A stretch of 64,000 nucleotides of DNA from Owenweeksia sp. (GTDB lineage Bacteria > Bacteroidota > Bacteroidia > Flavobacteriales > Schleiferiaceae), in the NCBI GenBank assembly GCA_002695025.1, contig NZNV01000010.1, positions 124,001 through 188,000 of the forward strand, given 5' to 3'. Below the pieces are notes generated by a model. The model did not search any database. It saw only the letters and a program-made list of their open reading frames with translations, and was not told the origin of the DNA. Positions 46,641-56,019 of the stretch are shown one piece after another. The position numbers and the translations under genes are program-made. Each line of letters begins with the position of its first letter. The stretch's first letter is position 1.

Positions 46641-47366
46641 CTATTGCCTTATCGGATAGATATGGGCCAGGCGGATGGTAATATCCTGCGGAGCCGCTTC
46701 ATCCCCACCAAAATAGGGGAATAACCAGTAGCGGAAAGCTGAGGAGTTACAATCCCGGGCTTCGGTAAAAAGCATATCATCAACTCGAACGGTATAAAGA
46801 GAATCTTTGGCGGTAACCACCACGTTTACTGTATCAAAAATCTGCACTGTTTTCAGTTCCTTCCCATACCGCTGACCGTTTTTATACCAATAGGCACCCA
46901 GTTGAATGCCCCGCTCCTGATTATAGCGCCAAACGGCCCGTATGCTGTTGGTATGGTGATGGGTACTGCAATCGGAAAAGCCGATCAGTTTGTTCCAGTC
47001 TTTCTGATTGGCGGCCTGTTTGGTTTGGTACACCGCTGAGCTGTCAAAAATCACCTTTATAGCAACGGAGTCGTGCGGAAGCAAGGCTATGCCTTCACGA
47101 TCAGAATAGTGCTCACCGGATTTTATGAGGTAGGTGAGAAAATTATGCTGGAGAAGAACCGTATCCAAGGGTCCTCCCAGGGTATCAACAGGATCGGCAA
47201 CGGAGTCCATAACTTCCAATATGGAATCTGTCACAGGCCCCGGGGCTATAAGGGCTTTGGCCCCGTCCTTTTTAGAACAGGAACATCCTGCCAATAGTAT
47301 GGCCAGCAGTCCTAAAAACTGCCTACTCCGCCATCGCTTGTATGTTTTTATGAAACTCACGGACAC
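46641..47366 (-). CDS. Putative lipoprotein downstream of the ABM gene
   Basis: About 240-residue protein with a lipoprotein-type signal (RQFLGLLAILLAGCSCSK, lipobox LAGC). There is no ATG before the signal; GTG at 47366 or 47360 is the likely start, placed inside the 3' end of the ABM-domain gene (about 40-base overlap), which implies translational coupling. The mature part begins with a D/P/V-rich linker (VADPVDTLGGPLDT), then a beta-rich domain with two Cys (FSDCSTHHH, ARDCNSSAF), a WRYNQERGIQLGAYWYKNG stretch and a C-terminal FGGDEAAPQDITIRLAHIYP segment. This pattern resembles polysaccharide-lyase or concanavalin-like folds, but I cannot assign it. Confidence 0.72.
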   Translation of the reverse strand: MSVSFIKTYKRWRSRQFLGLLAILLAGCSCSKKDGAKALIAPGPVTDSILEVMDSVADPVDTLGGPLDTVLLQHNFLTYLIKSGEHYSDREGIALLPHDSVAIKVIFDSSAVYQTKQAANQKDWNKLIGFSDCSTHHHTNSIRAVWRYNQERGIQLGAYWYKNGQRYGKELKTVQIFDTVNVVVTAKDSLYTVRVDDMLFTEARDCNSSAFRYWLFPYFGGDEAAPQDITIRLAHIYPIRQ

Positions 47367-47679
47367 TGCTCACCTCGCTAATAATACTCAGGTAATATTG
47401 ATACCATTGCCGGGGAGCCTTCTGTTTGGCTACCTGGTGATCCGTGTGTTTACGCCATATATCAATGGCTTCACGGCTGGCCCAGTAGCTAATGAAGATA
47501 CCTCCCTCACTATTAGATACGGAACTGTAACCCAAAAAGCCCATTTGCTTCTGTGCTTCGTTCATCAATAGGTCGTCCATAGCCGCATAACCCTCCAGTT
47601 CATCGGTTTTTTTGGACACAAAGATCACGGCAAAGAAAGGTGCGGAGGGAGCTTGCCCGTTTTTCCAGTAGGTAAGCAT
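47323..47679 (-). CDS. ABM-domain (antibiotic biosynthesis monooxygenase-like) protein
   Basis: 118-residue small protein with the ferredoxin-like ABM pattern: strand FFAVIFVSKKT, helix YAAMDDLLMNEAQKQMG, strand GYSSVSNSEGGIFISYWAS and helix EAIDIWRKHTDHQVAKQKAPRQW. Related proteins are monooxygenases or stress-linked heme/quinone-interacting dimers; substrate unknown here. Its ATG shares one base with the paaZ stop (TAATG), so it is translationally coupled to paaZ and may help with reactive CoA or aromatic intermediates. That functional link is inference from context. Confidence 0.85.
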   Translation of the reverse strand: MLTYWKNGQAPSAPFFAVIFVSKKTDELEGYAAMDDLLMNEAQKQMGFLGYSSVSNSEGGIFISYWASREAIDIWRKHTDHQVAKQKAPRQWYQYYLSIISEVSSVREFHKNIQAMAE

Positions 47680-49727
47680 TATTCCTGATCCAGTTTTTTA
47701 ACCATGGTCAAAATGGTGGCCAGGGCTACGGTTTCGCCTTCCTCATCGTATACGTCCACGTTGAATTTTACAATGCCCTTGGCAATGTCGTCCTCGCTCT
47801 TTTTCTCCTGGTCTATCTTCTCCTTCACGGTGAATTTCACACCAATGGTCATCCCGGGATAAACCGGTTTGGTAAAACGGCATTCATCAATCCCATAATT
47901 CAGCAGTACCGGCCCTTTGCGGGGATCTACAAACATTCCCGCTGCCTTGGACAGCACATAGTAGCCGTGTGCCACCTTGCCTTCAAAGATGGTCCCTTCC
48001 AATGAAGTAGCATCTACGTGGGCGTAGAAATTATCACCACTCACCTGCGCAAAGCTCGCAATGTCCGCATCCGTAACCGTATGCTTATGGGTATACACGG
48101 TATCGCCCACCTTAAGCTCTTCAAAATGCTGGCGGAACAAGTGTTTTTCCACTTCCGGGCGGGATGCTCCGGGCTGGTACACCTGGGTGATTTCAGTAAT
48201 AGTATCCGGGTGGCCCTGGATAGCTGTACGTTGCAGATAGTGCAAAATACCACGCTTACCACCCATTTCTTCCCCGCCTCCGGCACGTCCGGGGCCTCCG
48301 TGGGTCAGCAGCGGCATAGGGGAGCCGTGCCCGGTACTTTCCTTAGCCGATTTGGCGTTGAGCACCAGAATGCGACCGTGCATGTGGGCCGCCTCCACTA
48401 CAAATTCACGCCCTATCTTATCATCAGCCGTAATGATGGAAGAAACCAAAGATCCCTTGCCCATGTTGGCAATTTCAACGGCCTCTTCCAGGCCTTTATA
48501 CGGCATGAGGCTGGATACCGGTCCGAAGCATTCTACTTCGTGTACATCGGTGTTTTTAAAGGGGTCGTTGTTGCGGAAAAGTACGGGAGCCGCAAAAGCT
48601 CCTTTTTCCTTGTTACCCCCTACCAGCTCATAGTCGCGGATATCCCCGTATACCACTTCCTGTTGTTTTTTGAGGCGCTCCACATTTTCCATGAGGCGCT
48701 CCACCTGTATTTGGGATGCCAATGCACCCATGCGTACTTCCTTATTGCGGGGGTCACCAATCACGGTTTTCTTCAAACGGTCGGTAAGTGCCTCCTGTAC
48801 CGCATCTATTCGATTTTCAGGAACCAGTATTCGGCGTACAGCGGTACACTTTTGCCCGGCTTTGGTGGTGATCTCACGTTGTACCTCTTTGATGAAGATG
48901 TCGAATTCCGGCATACCGGGTTCCACATCCGGGCCCAGAACGGCTGCGTTCAACGAATCAGCTTCCAGGTTAAAAGTTATGGAGCGATCAATAATATGCG
49001 GGAGCGCCTGCAGTTTTTTACCGGTAGCAGCCGAGCCAGTAAAGGTTACGGTATCCCCGGTTTGAACGTGATCAATGATCCCGCGCCCTAAACCGGAAAC
49101 AAGTTGCAGGGAACCTTCCGGTAATATTTTGGAGTCAATAATAGCTTTTACCGCATGTTCGGTGAGGAAGGACGTGTATTCCGAGGGCTTTACCACGGCT
49201 GGAACGCCCGCCATCAGGTTTACGGCAATTTTTTCCAGCATTCCCCATACCGGGAAGTTAAAGGCGTTGATGTGCACTGCCACACCCCGTTTGGGTACCA
49301 TGATGTGGTGACCGATAAAAGTTCCTTCTTTGGAAAGGGCGGCCGGCTGTCCATCCACGTAATACGGTAAGTCTGGGAACTGCCTGCGCAGGGAGGCGTT
49401 GGCAAAAAGGTTGCCGATACCGCCTTCAATATCTACCCAGCTGTCAATTTTGGTAGCCCCGGTGCGGAAGCTGGTTTCGTAAAACTGGTTCTTGATCTCA
49501 AACAGGTGCAAAGCCAGGGCTTTGAGCATTCGTCCTCTTTCCTGGAAGGTCATTTTGCGCAGGGCTTTTCCACCCTTTTCACGACCGTATTGGAGAATAG
49601 CTTCGTAATCCAGTCCGGCACTGGAAACAATTCCTATATCATCACCGGTAACGGCATCTTTAGCAATCAGCTCTTCGCCTTTGCCATTTACCCATTCACC
49701 GAGTACGTAGTTCTGTATATACTGCAT
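47679..49727 (-). CDS. paaZ: Bifunctional aldehyde dehydrogenase/oxepin-CoA hydrolase PaaZ
   Basis: 682-residue fusion, the same size as E. coli PaaZ. The N-terminal aldehyde dehydrogenase (about 1-515) has the catalytic Cys in TTKAGQKCTAVRRILVP and Glu in FNLEADSLNAAVLG. The C-terminal MaoC-like hotdog hydratase (about 540-680) has the DNFYAHVDAT catalytic Asp/His motif. PaaZ opens the oxepin-CoA ring of the phenylacetate pathway and oxidises the resulting aldehyde. The frame is open to 49790, but the ATG at 49727 starts the conserved MQYIQNYVLGEWVNG. The epoxidase (paaABCDE) and ligase genes are not in the window, so the rest of the pathway must lie elsewhere or be absent. Confidence 0.95.
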   Translation of the reverse strand: MQYIQNYVLGEWVNGKGEELIAKDAVTGDDIGIVSSAGLDYEAILQYGREKGGKALRKMTFQERGRMLKALALHLFEIKNQFYETSFRTGATKIDSWVDIEGGIGNLFANASLRRQFPDLPYYVDGQPAALSKEGTFIGHHIMVPKRGVAVHINAFNFPVWGMLEKIAVNLMAGVPAVVKPSEYTSFLTEHAVKAIIDSKILPEGSLQLVSGLGRGIIDHVQTGDTVTFTGSAATGKKLQALPHIIDRSITFNLEADSLNAAVLGPDVEPGMPEFDIFIKEVQREITTKAGQKCTAVRRILVPENRIDAVQEALTDRLKKTVIGDPRNKEVRMGALASQIQVERLMENVERLKKQQEVVYGDIRDYELVGGNKEKGAFAAPVLFRNNDPFKNTDVHEVECFGPVSSLMPYKGLEEAVEIANMGKGSLVSSIITADDKIGREFVVEAAHMHGRILVLNAKSAKESTGHGSPMPLLTHGGPGRAGGGEEMGGKRGILHYLQRTAIQGHPDTITEITQVYQPGASRPEVEKHLFRQHFEELKVGDTVYTHKHTVTDADIASFAQVSGDNFYAHVDATSLEGTIFEGKVAHGYYVLSKAAGMFVDPRKGPVLLNYGIDECRFTKPVYPGMTIGVKFTVKEKIDQEKKSEDDIAKGIVKFNVDVYDEEGETVALATILTMVKKLDQE

Positions 49728-49786
49728 GGTATGTCTGAAATTTTGAGGTGGGTAAAGATAAGGCAATACGTGAAGGCTTGAAAAAT

Positions 49787-50767
49787 TCAACTCCTATCGA
49801 AATATACAGGCTCTAAGTCAATCCAATAACCAAGGCGTTTAGAAATATATGCTTTGATTTGATCTTTATAATCCCATATCTTCAAATTGTCACTTTTAAA
49901 GTGTACTGCTTCAATTTTAGGTACAGGAAAACCTGGAATCCTAGGATTTGCACAAACATCCTTCAAGGTTTCATCCAGGTCAGGCGAGACATACAGTGGC
50001 AGAGGAAGATATTGAACACTTCTATCGAATGAGTACGGATCGTAACAAATCCACTCATGACGGTCTTTAAACTCCTTTCTTCCACTTAGTGGAAATGCTG
50101 TATAAAGTCTAACCTCCTTCTCATTATTCCACTTTCCTGAATCAACCTTATGAAAACCAAAAACTGTAGAAGGGTCAAACTGAACGCCTAAAACTTCCTT
50201 AACCTTAGAGATTTTATCAAGCTCTTCCAACCAAACCCTGGTATCAGGGTTCTTTTCGTAATAAACCGGTGATATATCAAACGCTTCCCAATCTTTCTGT
50301 TCATTCTGAAAGCTCAGTTCAATGGCAACCCCTTTTCCGTTACTTGAATATTCTGAGTTCCAGAAATGCTCCGATTCCAGATTTTCGTGATCCGTTAAGC
50401 TTAGGCTAAAAGAATGTTCTTTAACCCAGTCTACATCATGTCGCAAATATTTATTGAATCCCTCAGCAGAGTATTTATATTCTTCCTGATCGTTAACTCC
50501 TAATAGATTATACATTCTTAAGCTTCGCTCGTTAACGATTGACATCAAAGCTTCCAAAGACGTAAAGTGGAGGAAGGTTTTTTCCTTAGTATCAACATAG
50601 TAGCGCCCAACCCTCTTTCTCTGTTGAATGTTCTCCAATGACATTTCAAAATTTATAATGGCCAATTCTTTAAAGGAATTAAACCCTCTATGCTTTAAAA
50701 ACACATCGCTTTTCACTTTCTGATTAAAACCCTCTATTAAATCATCATATAGTTTCTCATTATACAT
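49787..50767 (-). CDS. DUF2971-family protein
   Basis: 326-residue cytoplasmic protein. The DUF2971 pattern is seen at FLHFTSLEALMSIVNERSLRMYNLLGVND (about 67-95) and in the SFSLSLTDHENLESEHFWNSEYSSNGKGVAIEL stretch that follows (DxxxMWxxYa-like). The family has no settled function known to me; members are scattered, often next to accessory or defence genes. The coding sequence is AT-richer by eye than paaZ and kup on either side and its codon use differs, suggesting acquisition. It stands alone: paaZ begins 60 bases downstream and the kup stop is 81 bases upstream. Confidence 0.85.
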   Translation of the reverse strand: MYNEKLYDDLIEGFNQKVKSDVFLKHRGFNSFKELAIINFEMSLENIQQRKRVGRYYVDTKEKTFLHFTSLEALMSIVNERSLRMYNLLGVNDQEEYKYSAEGFNKYLRHDVDWVKEHSFSLSLTDHENLESEHFWNSEYSSNGKGVAIELSFQNEQKDWEAFDISPVYYEKNPDTRVWLEELDKISKVKEVLGVQFDPSTVFGFHKVDSGKWNNEKEVRLYTAFPLSGRKEFKDRHEWICYDPYSFDRSVQYLPLPLYVSPDLDETLKDVCANPRIPGFPVPKIEAVHFKSDNLKIWDYKDQIKAYISKRLGYWIDLEPVYFDRS

Positions 50768-50847
50768 AATTGTGAAATTTATTTTTCACAAAAGTATTTT
50801 CCAGAGATACACAGGTTTTCAGAATGTATAAATCACTAATTATCAAA

Positions 50848-52716
50848 CTAAAACCCCATCTGCGAACCGATCTCGATCACTTTATTAGGTGGTATCTGGA
50901 AGAAGCCGGTAGCCGAAGCATCATTGCGCTGCAGGAACACAAAAAGGGCCTTACGCCACTTCCACATCTGCTTATTATCACGCGGTATTACATCCTTGGT
51001 GCCCACCACATAGGTCACATTATCCGGGTCAAAACCCTTAATCTTTTTATGCAGCAAGGGTATCAGGCGGTTTACGCTCACCACATCCTTAAAGCCGTAA
51101 TTGGCCTTAGCGAGATACACATGGTCCCGCAATTCTTCAAGTTCCAGTAAGTCGTTAAAATCAATATGGGGAATATTCCTGCGCCTTACGGAAAGGATGA
51201 TTACTCTTTCATGAAGCACCCGGTTATACCTGAAATTCAGGAGCAGAGGGGGTGGGATTCGGTCCAGCGTAGCGGAAAAGTAAATAGCCGTACCTTCGAT
51301 CACGTGCTTAACCCCCAGGTTGATCTCGTCCCACTTATCAAAACCAGGCGACTCACTGGCCTGTATCCGTTCGCTGAGGATTTTTTTGCCCTTGCGCCAG
51401 GTGGACATTACTCCGTAAACCAACACAGCGATCAATAGCGGGAACCATCCGCCATCCGCTATCTTGAAAATATTGGCACCGAAGAACGCCAGATCCATGA
51501 TCAGGAAGAATACACTCAGCGTTGCCGCCTGCCATACTTTCCATTTCCAGATCCGGATCATGGCCGCAAATGCCAGTAGAGTAGTAATGACCATAGTAGT
51601 GGATACGGCCACCCCATAGGCCGAGGCCAGGTTGGAAGAAGTCTTGAAGCCCAGCACCAGGAAGGCCGTAGCCACAAACAACATCCAGTTCATGGAAGGT
51701 ATATATACCTGTCCGCGCTCCTGCGCAGAAGTATGCACGATGGAAAAACGGGGAAAATAACCCAGGTTCACCGCTTGGTACGTCAACGAGAAAACCCCGG
51801 ATATAATAGCCTGTGAGGCAATAATGGTAGCTATAGTAGCCAACACCACGCTGGGGTATAAGGCCCATTCCGGGGCCATGCGGTAAAAAGGGTTGTCAAT
51901 AGCTTCCGGGCTGCGCAACAAAAGCGCTCCCTGACCAAAGTAGTTGAGCACCAGGGCGGGCAGCACCAACACAAACCAGCCTATGCGAATGGAGCGTTTG
52001 GAAAAATGACCCATATCCGCGTACAGCGCTTCGCCACCGGTAACCACCAAAAAAACCGACCCCAACACCAACACACCATGCCAACCGTGGTCCATAAAGA
52101 ATTGGATGCTGTACCAGGGATTCAGGGCGTGAAGTATCTGTGGAGAATCCATAATGGACACTACACCTAAAAGGCCCAGGTAGCCAAACCATACCAGCAT
52201 AATAGGTCCGAAGATGCGGCCTACCCCCTGGGTACCCCGTTTCTGGAACCAGAACAAACCAAAGAGAATGACCAGGGTAATGGAAATGATATAGGGTTCA
52301 AAAACCGGGGTGGCTACCTTGAGCCCCTCCACGGCACTTAATACCGAAATAGCTGGAGTGATCATCCCGTCACCATACAGTAGGGCCGCCCCGAACAAAC
52401 CCAGCAGGATGATAAGAGTCAGCTTCCGGCCTTTAAAGTGTTCCACCACCAGGTGCATAAGGGCCAGGATGCCTCCCTCTCCTTTATTATCCGCCCGCAT
52501 CACAAAAACCAGGTACTTGATGGAAATGACCAGTAGGAGGGACCAGAAAATGAGGGACACCACTCCGTAAATGTTCGCATCACCAACCTCCAGCCCTCCC
52601 AGTGTAAGGAAGCATTCGCGCACGGCATACAGCGGGCTGGTACCAATATCCCCGTACACAATACCCAGCGCTGTAAGTACCAGTAAGGATAATTTAGGAG
52701 CGGTTTGACCGGACAT
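50848..52716 (-). CDS. kup: KUP-family potassium uptake transporter
   Basis: 622-residue polytopic protein, about 12 membrane helices in the first 430 residues, then a cytoplasmic C-terminal domain. Family signatures are GIVYGDIGTSPLYAVRECF (about 18-36), GEGGILALMHLV, LLYGDGMITPAISVLSAVEGL and GGEALYADMGHFS. It imports K+ with protons. The ATG at 52716 gives the standard length. It is divergent from the sugar-porter gene, with 200 bases between them that hold the promoters but no recognisable element on this side. Confidence 0.96.
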   Translation of the reverse strand: MSGQTAPKLSLLVLTALGIVYGDIGTSPLYAVRECFLTLGGLEVGDANIYGVVSLIFWSLLLVISIKYLVFVMRADNKGEGGILALMHLVVEHFKGRKLTLIILLGLFGAALLYGDGMITPAISVLSAVEGLKVATPVFEPYIISITLVILFGLFWFQKRGTQGVGRIFGPIMLVWFGYLGLLGVVSIMDSPQILHALNPWYSIQFFMDHGWHGVLVLGSVFLVVTGGEALYADMGHFSKRSIRIGWFVLVLPALVLNYFGQGALLLRSPEAIDNPFYRMAPEWALYPSVVLATIATIIASQAIISGVFSLTYQAVNLGYFPRFSIVHTSAQERGQVYIPSMNWMLFVATAFLVLGFKTSSNLASAYGVAVSTTMVITTLLAFAAMIRIWKWKVWQAATLSVFFLIMDLAFFGANIFKIADGGWFPLLIAVLVYGVMSTWRKGKKILSERIQASESPGFDKWDEINLGVKHVIEGTAIYFSATLDRIPPPLLLNFRYNRVLHERVIILSVRRRNIPHIDFNDLLELEELRDHVYLAKANYGFKDVVSVNRLIPLLHKKIKGFDPDNVTYVVGTKDVIPRDNKQMWKWRKALFVFLQRNDASATGFFQIPPNKVIEIGSQMGF

Positions 52717-52916
52717 TCCGTAAAGGTTTAAGTAGCTTCATAACACCTCTATGCAACCCTTTTGTTTCGGTGACCGGCTTTTAAAACTGTAATATTCCTC
52801 TATTTTAGAGGGCGTGGCAGGCTACTAAAACTAATTTCATAGATTAGCTTGCACTAAACTAAGTGTACTAAGTACAATAACAATTATCCTGCACTCAAAC
52901 TAACACGGAACTGTAT

Positions 52917-54356
52917 ATGACAAATGTTCAAGCTTCGGCCAGCAAGTCTTCACGTTACATACTGGCCGCCACGGCTGTGGCAACATTGGGAGGTTTCCTT
53001 TTTGGATACGACACCGGTGTAATTGGTGGTTCTCAGCTTTATTTCACGGAATTCTTTGAATTTACCAAGGCCCAGCAGGGTTGGGCGGTAAGCAGCGCCC
53101 TTTACGGCTGCTTGATCGGTGCTTTGGCAGCCGGTTATATCGCCTCTACCTTCAGCCGAAAGAACGCCCTGATCTTTTCAGGATTGCTGTTTGCCATTTC
53201 TGCATACGGCTCCGGGATACCCGACACGCTCACCGAGCTGGTTATTTATCGCCTCATTGGTGGTATCGGTGTAGGTATAGCTTCCATGACCGCTCCCATG
53301 TACATTGCCGAGATCGCACCCCCAAAAAGCCGTGGTAAACTGGTATCCTATTACCAATTAGCCATCGTACTCGGGTTTTTCCTGGTGTTTGTAGCTACTT
53401 ATTTTATTGGTGGAGGAAATACCACCGAACTCACTCCCGAACAGTTGGAGGCCATACATACCTATAATGTTGAGGAAGGCTGGCGCATCATGTTCTGGTC
53501 CGAGCTGATCCCAGCCCTGTTGTTCTTTATCCTCTTGTTCTTTGTGCCCAACTCCCCCCGCTGGCTGATGATGAAAGGCCGTGATGCCGCAGCTCAGAAA
53601 GTACTGGCCCGTATTACGGTAAGTGAGGCTGAAGCCGAAAGGGAATACAACGAGATTCGTGAATCCCTCCACGAAAAGAAAGAACTGGAGAAGGTTTCCG
53701 TCTTCTCCAAAAGTGTGCGTAAGATCCTGCTCATCGGTATCACCCTGTCCATCCTGCAACAAGTAACCGGTATCAACGCCATCCTGTACTACGGAGCCGA
53801 GATATTCAGTAATGCACTGGGCTATGGACCGGAAGATGCGCTTAAGCAACAAGTGCTGCTGGGAGCCGTAAACCTCATCTTCACCTTTGTGGCCATTTAC
53901 CAGGTGGACAAATGGGGGCGCAAGCCCCTGCTCATTGCCGGAACCACCGGTATGCTACTCGGTTTAGCCACTCTGGGTATTTCCATTTATTTTGACAGGA
54001 TGGGTGTGATTTCCCTGGTGGGTATCCTGGTGTTCATCGGTTCTTTTGCCCTTTCCATGGGGCCCGTAACCTGGGTATTGCTCTCCGAGATCTTCCCTAA
54101 CAAAGTACGTAGTGCCGCCATGTCCATTGCGGTAGGTGCACAGTGGCTGTTTAATGCCATTGTAGCCAATACTTTCCCGCTTATTGTGGGAAGTGAGATC
54201 AACGACACTGCCTTTAACGGAGCATTGCCCTATTTCGTCTTTGCCGCACTATGTGTGGTTACCATCCTTTTTGCGTGGAGAGTAGTTCCGGAAACCAAGG
54301 GTAAAACCCTGGAGGAGATGGAAAACCTTCTGGCGGTACCCGAAGCAGAAGATTAA
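52917..54356 (+). CDS. Sugar-porter MFS transporter
   Basis: 479-residue 12-helix transporter of the XylE/GLUT family. Signatures are GGFLFGYDTGVIGGS (helix 1), RLIGGIGVGIASMTAPMYIAE, the PESPRW-like PNSPRWLMMKGR, QQVTGINAILYYG (helix 7, sugar-binding QQxxGxN), DKWGRKPLL and the final VPETKGKTLEEME. It probably imports a monosaccharide with protons, feeding on products released by the two downstream enzymes. The 19-base gap to the sulfatase implies one operon. The upstream region has spaced ACTAA direct repeats (about 52847-52872) that might bind a regulator. Confidence 0.95.
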   Translation: MTNVQASASKSSRYILAATAVATLGGFLFGYDTGVIGGSQLYFTEFFEFTKAQQGWAVSSALYGCLIGALAAGYIASTFSRKNALIFSGLLFAISAYGSGIPDTLTELVIYRLIGGIGVGIASMTAPMYIAEIAPPKSRGKLVSYYQLAIVLGFFLVFVATYFIGGGNTTELTPEQLEAIHTYNVEEGWRIMFWSELIPALLFFILLFFVPNSPRWLMMKGRDAAAQKVLARITVSEAEAEREYNEIRESLHEKKELEKVSVFSKSVRKILLIGITLSILQQVTGINAILYYGAEIFSNALGYGPEDALKQQVLLGAVNLIFTFVAIYQVDKWGRKPLLIAGTTGMLLGLATLGISIYFDRMGVISLVGILVFIGSFALSMGPVTWVLLSEIFPNKVRSAAMSIAVGAQWLFNAIVANTFPLIVGSEINDTAFNGALPYFVFAALCVVTILFAWRVVPETKGKTLEEMENLLAVPEAED

Positions 54357-54374
54357 TTTTAAAGTTACGTTCTC

Positions 54375-56012
54375 ATGAGAAAAACATGGATGTTCCCGGC
54401 CTTTGCTGCTTTGGCCGTTTCCTGTGCCAATCCCGAGCCACCGGTGGCTGATGAAAAACCAGCCGAAAGCCAAAAGCCCAACATCATTTTCATCATGACC
54501 GATGATCACGCTTACCAGGCCATCAGCGCCTATAATGATAAGCTGATCGAAACTCCGAATATTGACAAGCTGGCTCACCAGGGTATGCTGTTCCAGCGTG
54601 GTTTTGTAACCAACTCCATTTGCGCCCCCAGCCGTGCAGTAGCCTTAACTGGCAAGTTCAGCCATGTGAACGGCCTTAAGGACAACCTGGATACTTTTGA
54701 CAGCACCCAGGTAACCTTTCCAAAGCTGTTACAGAAAGAGGGTTATAAAACCGCGGTTATCGGTAAATGGCACCTCAAGACCCAACCCACAGGCTTTGAT
54801 TACTGGAAAGTGCTCCCGGACCAGGGACAGTACTACCATCCGGAGTTCCGTACCAAGAACGGTATGGTTAAGGAGCAAGGCTATGTTACCGATGTGGTGA
54901 CCGACATTTCCATGCAGTGGCTGGATTCCGTTCGCCAGGGTAATCAGCCTTTTTTGCTGATGTACCAGCATAAGGCTCCGCACCGCGAATGGTGGCCCAA
55001 CCTGCCGGACATTGAAGAGTTCACCAGCCGGGAATTCCCGGAGCCTGCCACTCTTTTTGATGATTACAAAGGACGTGGCCGTGCCGCTAAGGAAACGGAA
55101 ATGACCATCCATACGCACATGGCGTTGAGCAGTGACAATAAGATTCACCCGGACATAGTGAATAAACTGGGCTATAAATCCTTCATGAACTGGTACCAGC
55201 GCATCCACCTGGAGCAATACAACCGCCTGAGTGCCGAGGAAAAAGCCCAATGGGATAAGTACTATGGCCCTATCAACGAAGATTTTGAAAAGCTGGCTCC
55301 ACAGGGCAAAGAATTGACCAAATGGAAATACCAGCGCTATATGCAGGATTACCTGGGCACCATCCGCTCGGTGGATGACAACGTAGGGCGCCTGATGGCT
55401 TACCTGGACAGTACCGGTTTGGCGGAGAATACCATTGTGGTATATACTTCAGACCAGGGCTTTTACCTGGGCGAGCACGGCTGGTTTGACAAACGCTTTA
55501 TGTATGAAGAGTCGTTCCGTACACCTTTGATTGTGCGCTGGCCCGGTAAGATCAAGGCCGGAACGGTAGATGATCACCTGGTGCAGAACCTGGACTTTGC
55601 GCCTACCTTCCTGGATGCGGCCGGAATACAAGTTCCAGAAGATATGCAGGGCCGCAGCCTCTTACCCGTTTTTGCGGAAAAAGCGGACGACTGGCGCGAT
55701 GCACTGTACTATCACTATTACGAGTACCCCGGTTTCCACATGGTGAAACGCCATTACGGAGTACGCACGGATCGGTATAAACTCATTCATTTCTATTACG
55801 ATATTGACGAATGGGAACTCTACGACCTGGAAAAAGATCCGCAGGAAATGCAGAACCAATACGATAACCCTGAGTATGCGGATGTGCAGGAAAAGCTGCA
55901 CCTGCGTTTAAAGGAACTGCGGGAGCAATACCATGATAATGACTCGGTAACCACCGCTATGCTCCATGCGGATATTGAACGTGCCAAACGCAAGTCTATC
56001 TACAGTAAATAA
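54375..56012 (+). CDS. S1-family sulfatase lipoprotein (S1_11-like)
   Basis: 545-residue lipid-anchored sulfatase (lipobox LAVSC, Cys17). The formylglycine motif is CAPSR at 83-87; metal ligands D43/D44 lie in IIFIMTDDH, and the second metal pair is near YTSDQGFYLGEHGWFDKR (about 357-374). Sequence runs such as KAPHREWWPNLP, FPEPATLFDDYKGRGRAAKE and LIHFYYDIDEWELYD recall, from memory, the N-acetylglucosamine-6-O-sulfatase subgroup S1_11 of Bacteroides. The subgroup is thus inference, and the serine/cysteine-type maturation enzyme (anSME) is not in the window. It works with the GH97 enzyme, which starts seven bases after its stop. Confidence 0.93.
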   Translation: MRKTWMFPAFAALAVSCANPEPPVADEKPAESQKPNIIFIMTDDHAYQAISAYNDKLIETPNIDKLAHQGMLFQRGFVTNSICAPSRAVALTGKFSHVNGLKDNLDTFDSTQVTFPKLLQKEGYKTAVIGKWHLKTQPTGFDYWKVLPDQGQYYHPEFRTKNGMVKEQGYVTDVVTDISMQWLDSVRQGNQPFLLMYQHKAPHREWWPNLPDIEEFTSREFPEPATLFDDYKGRGRAAKETEMTIHTHMALSSDNKIHPDIVNKLGYKSFMNWYQRIHLEQYNRLSAEEKAQWDKYYGPINEDFEKLAPQGKELTKWKYQRYMQDYLGTIRSVDDNVGRLMAYLDSTGLAENTIVVYTSDQGFYLGEHGWFDKRFMYEESFRTPLIVRWPGKIKAGTVDDHLVQNLDFAPTFLDAAGIQVPEDMQGRSLLPVFAEKADDWRDALYYHYYEYPGFHMVKRHYGVRTDRYKLIHFYYDIDEWELYDLEKDPQEMQNQYDNPEYADVQEKLHLRLKELREQYHDNDSVTTAMLHADIERAKRKSIYSK

Positions 56013-56019
56013 TTTCCAC

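Noticed and set aside
48018-49091. 357-codon frame opposite paaZ
   Set aside because: Fully antisense to the PaaZ coding sequence with Cys/His-rich, low-order content; the paaZ frame has all catalytic motifs, so this one is a shadow.
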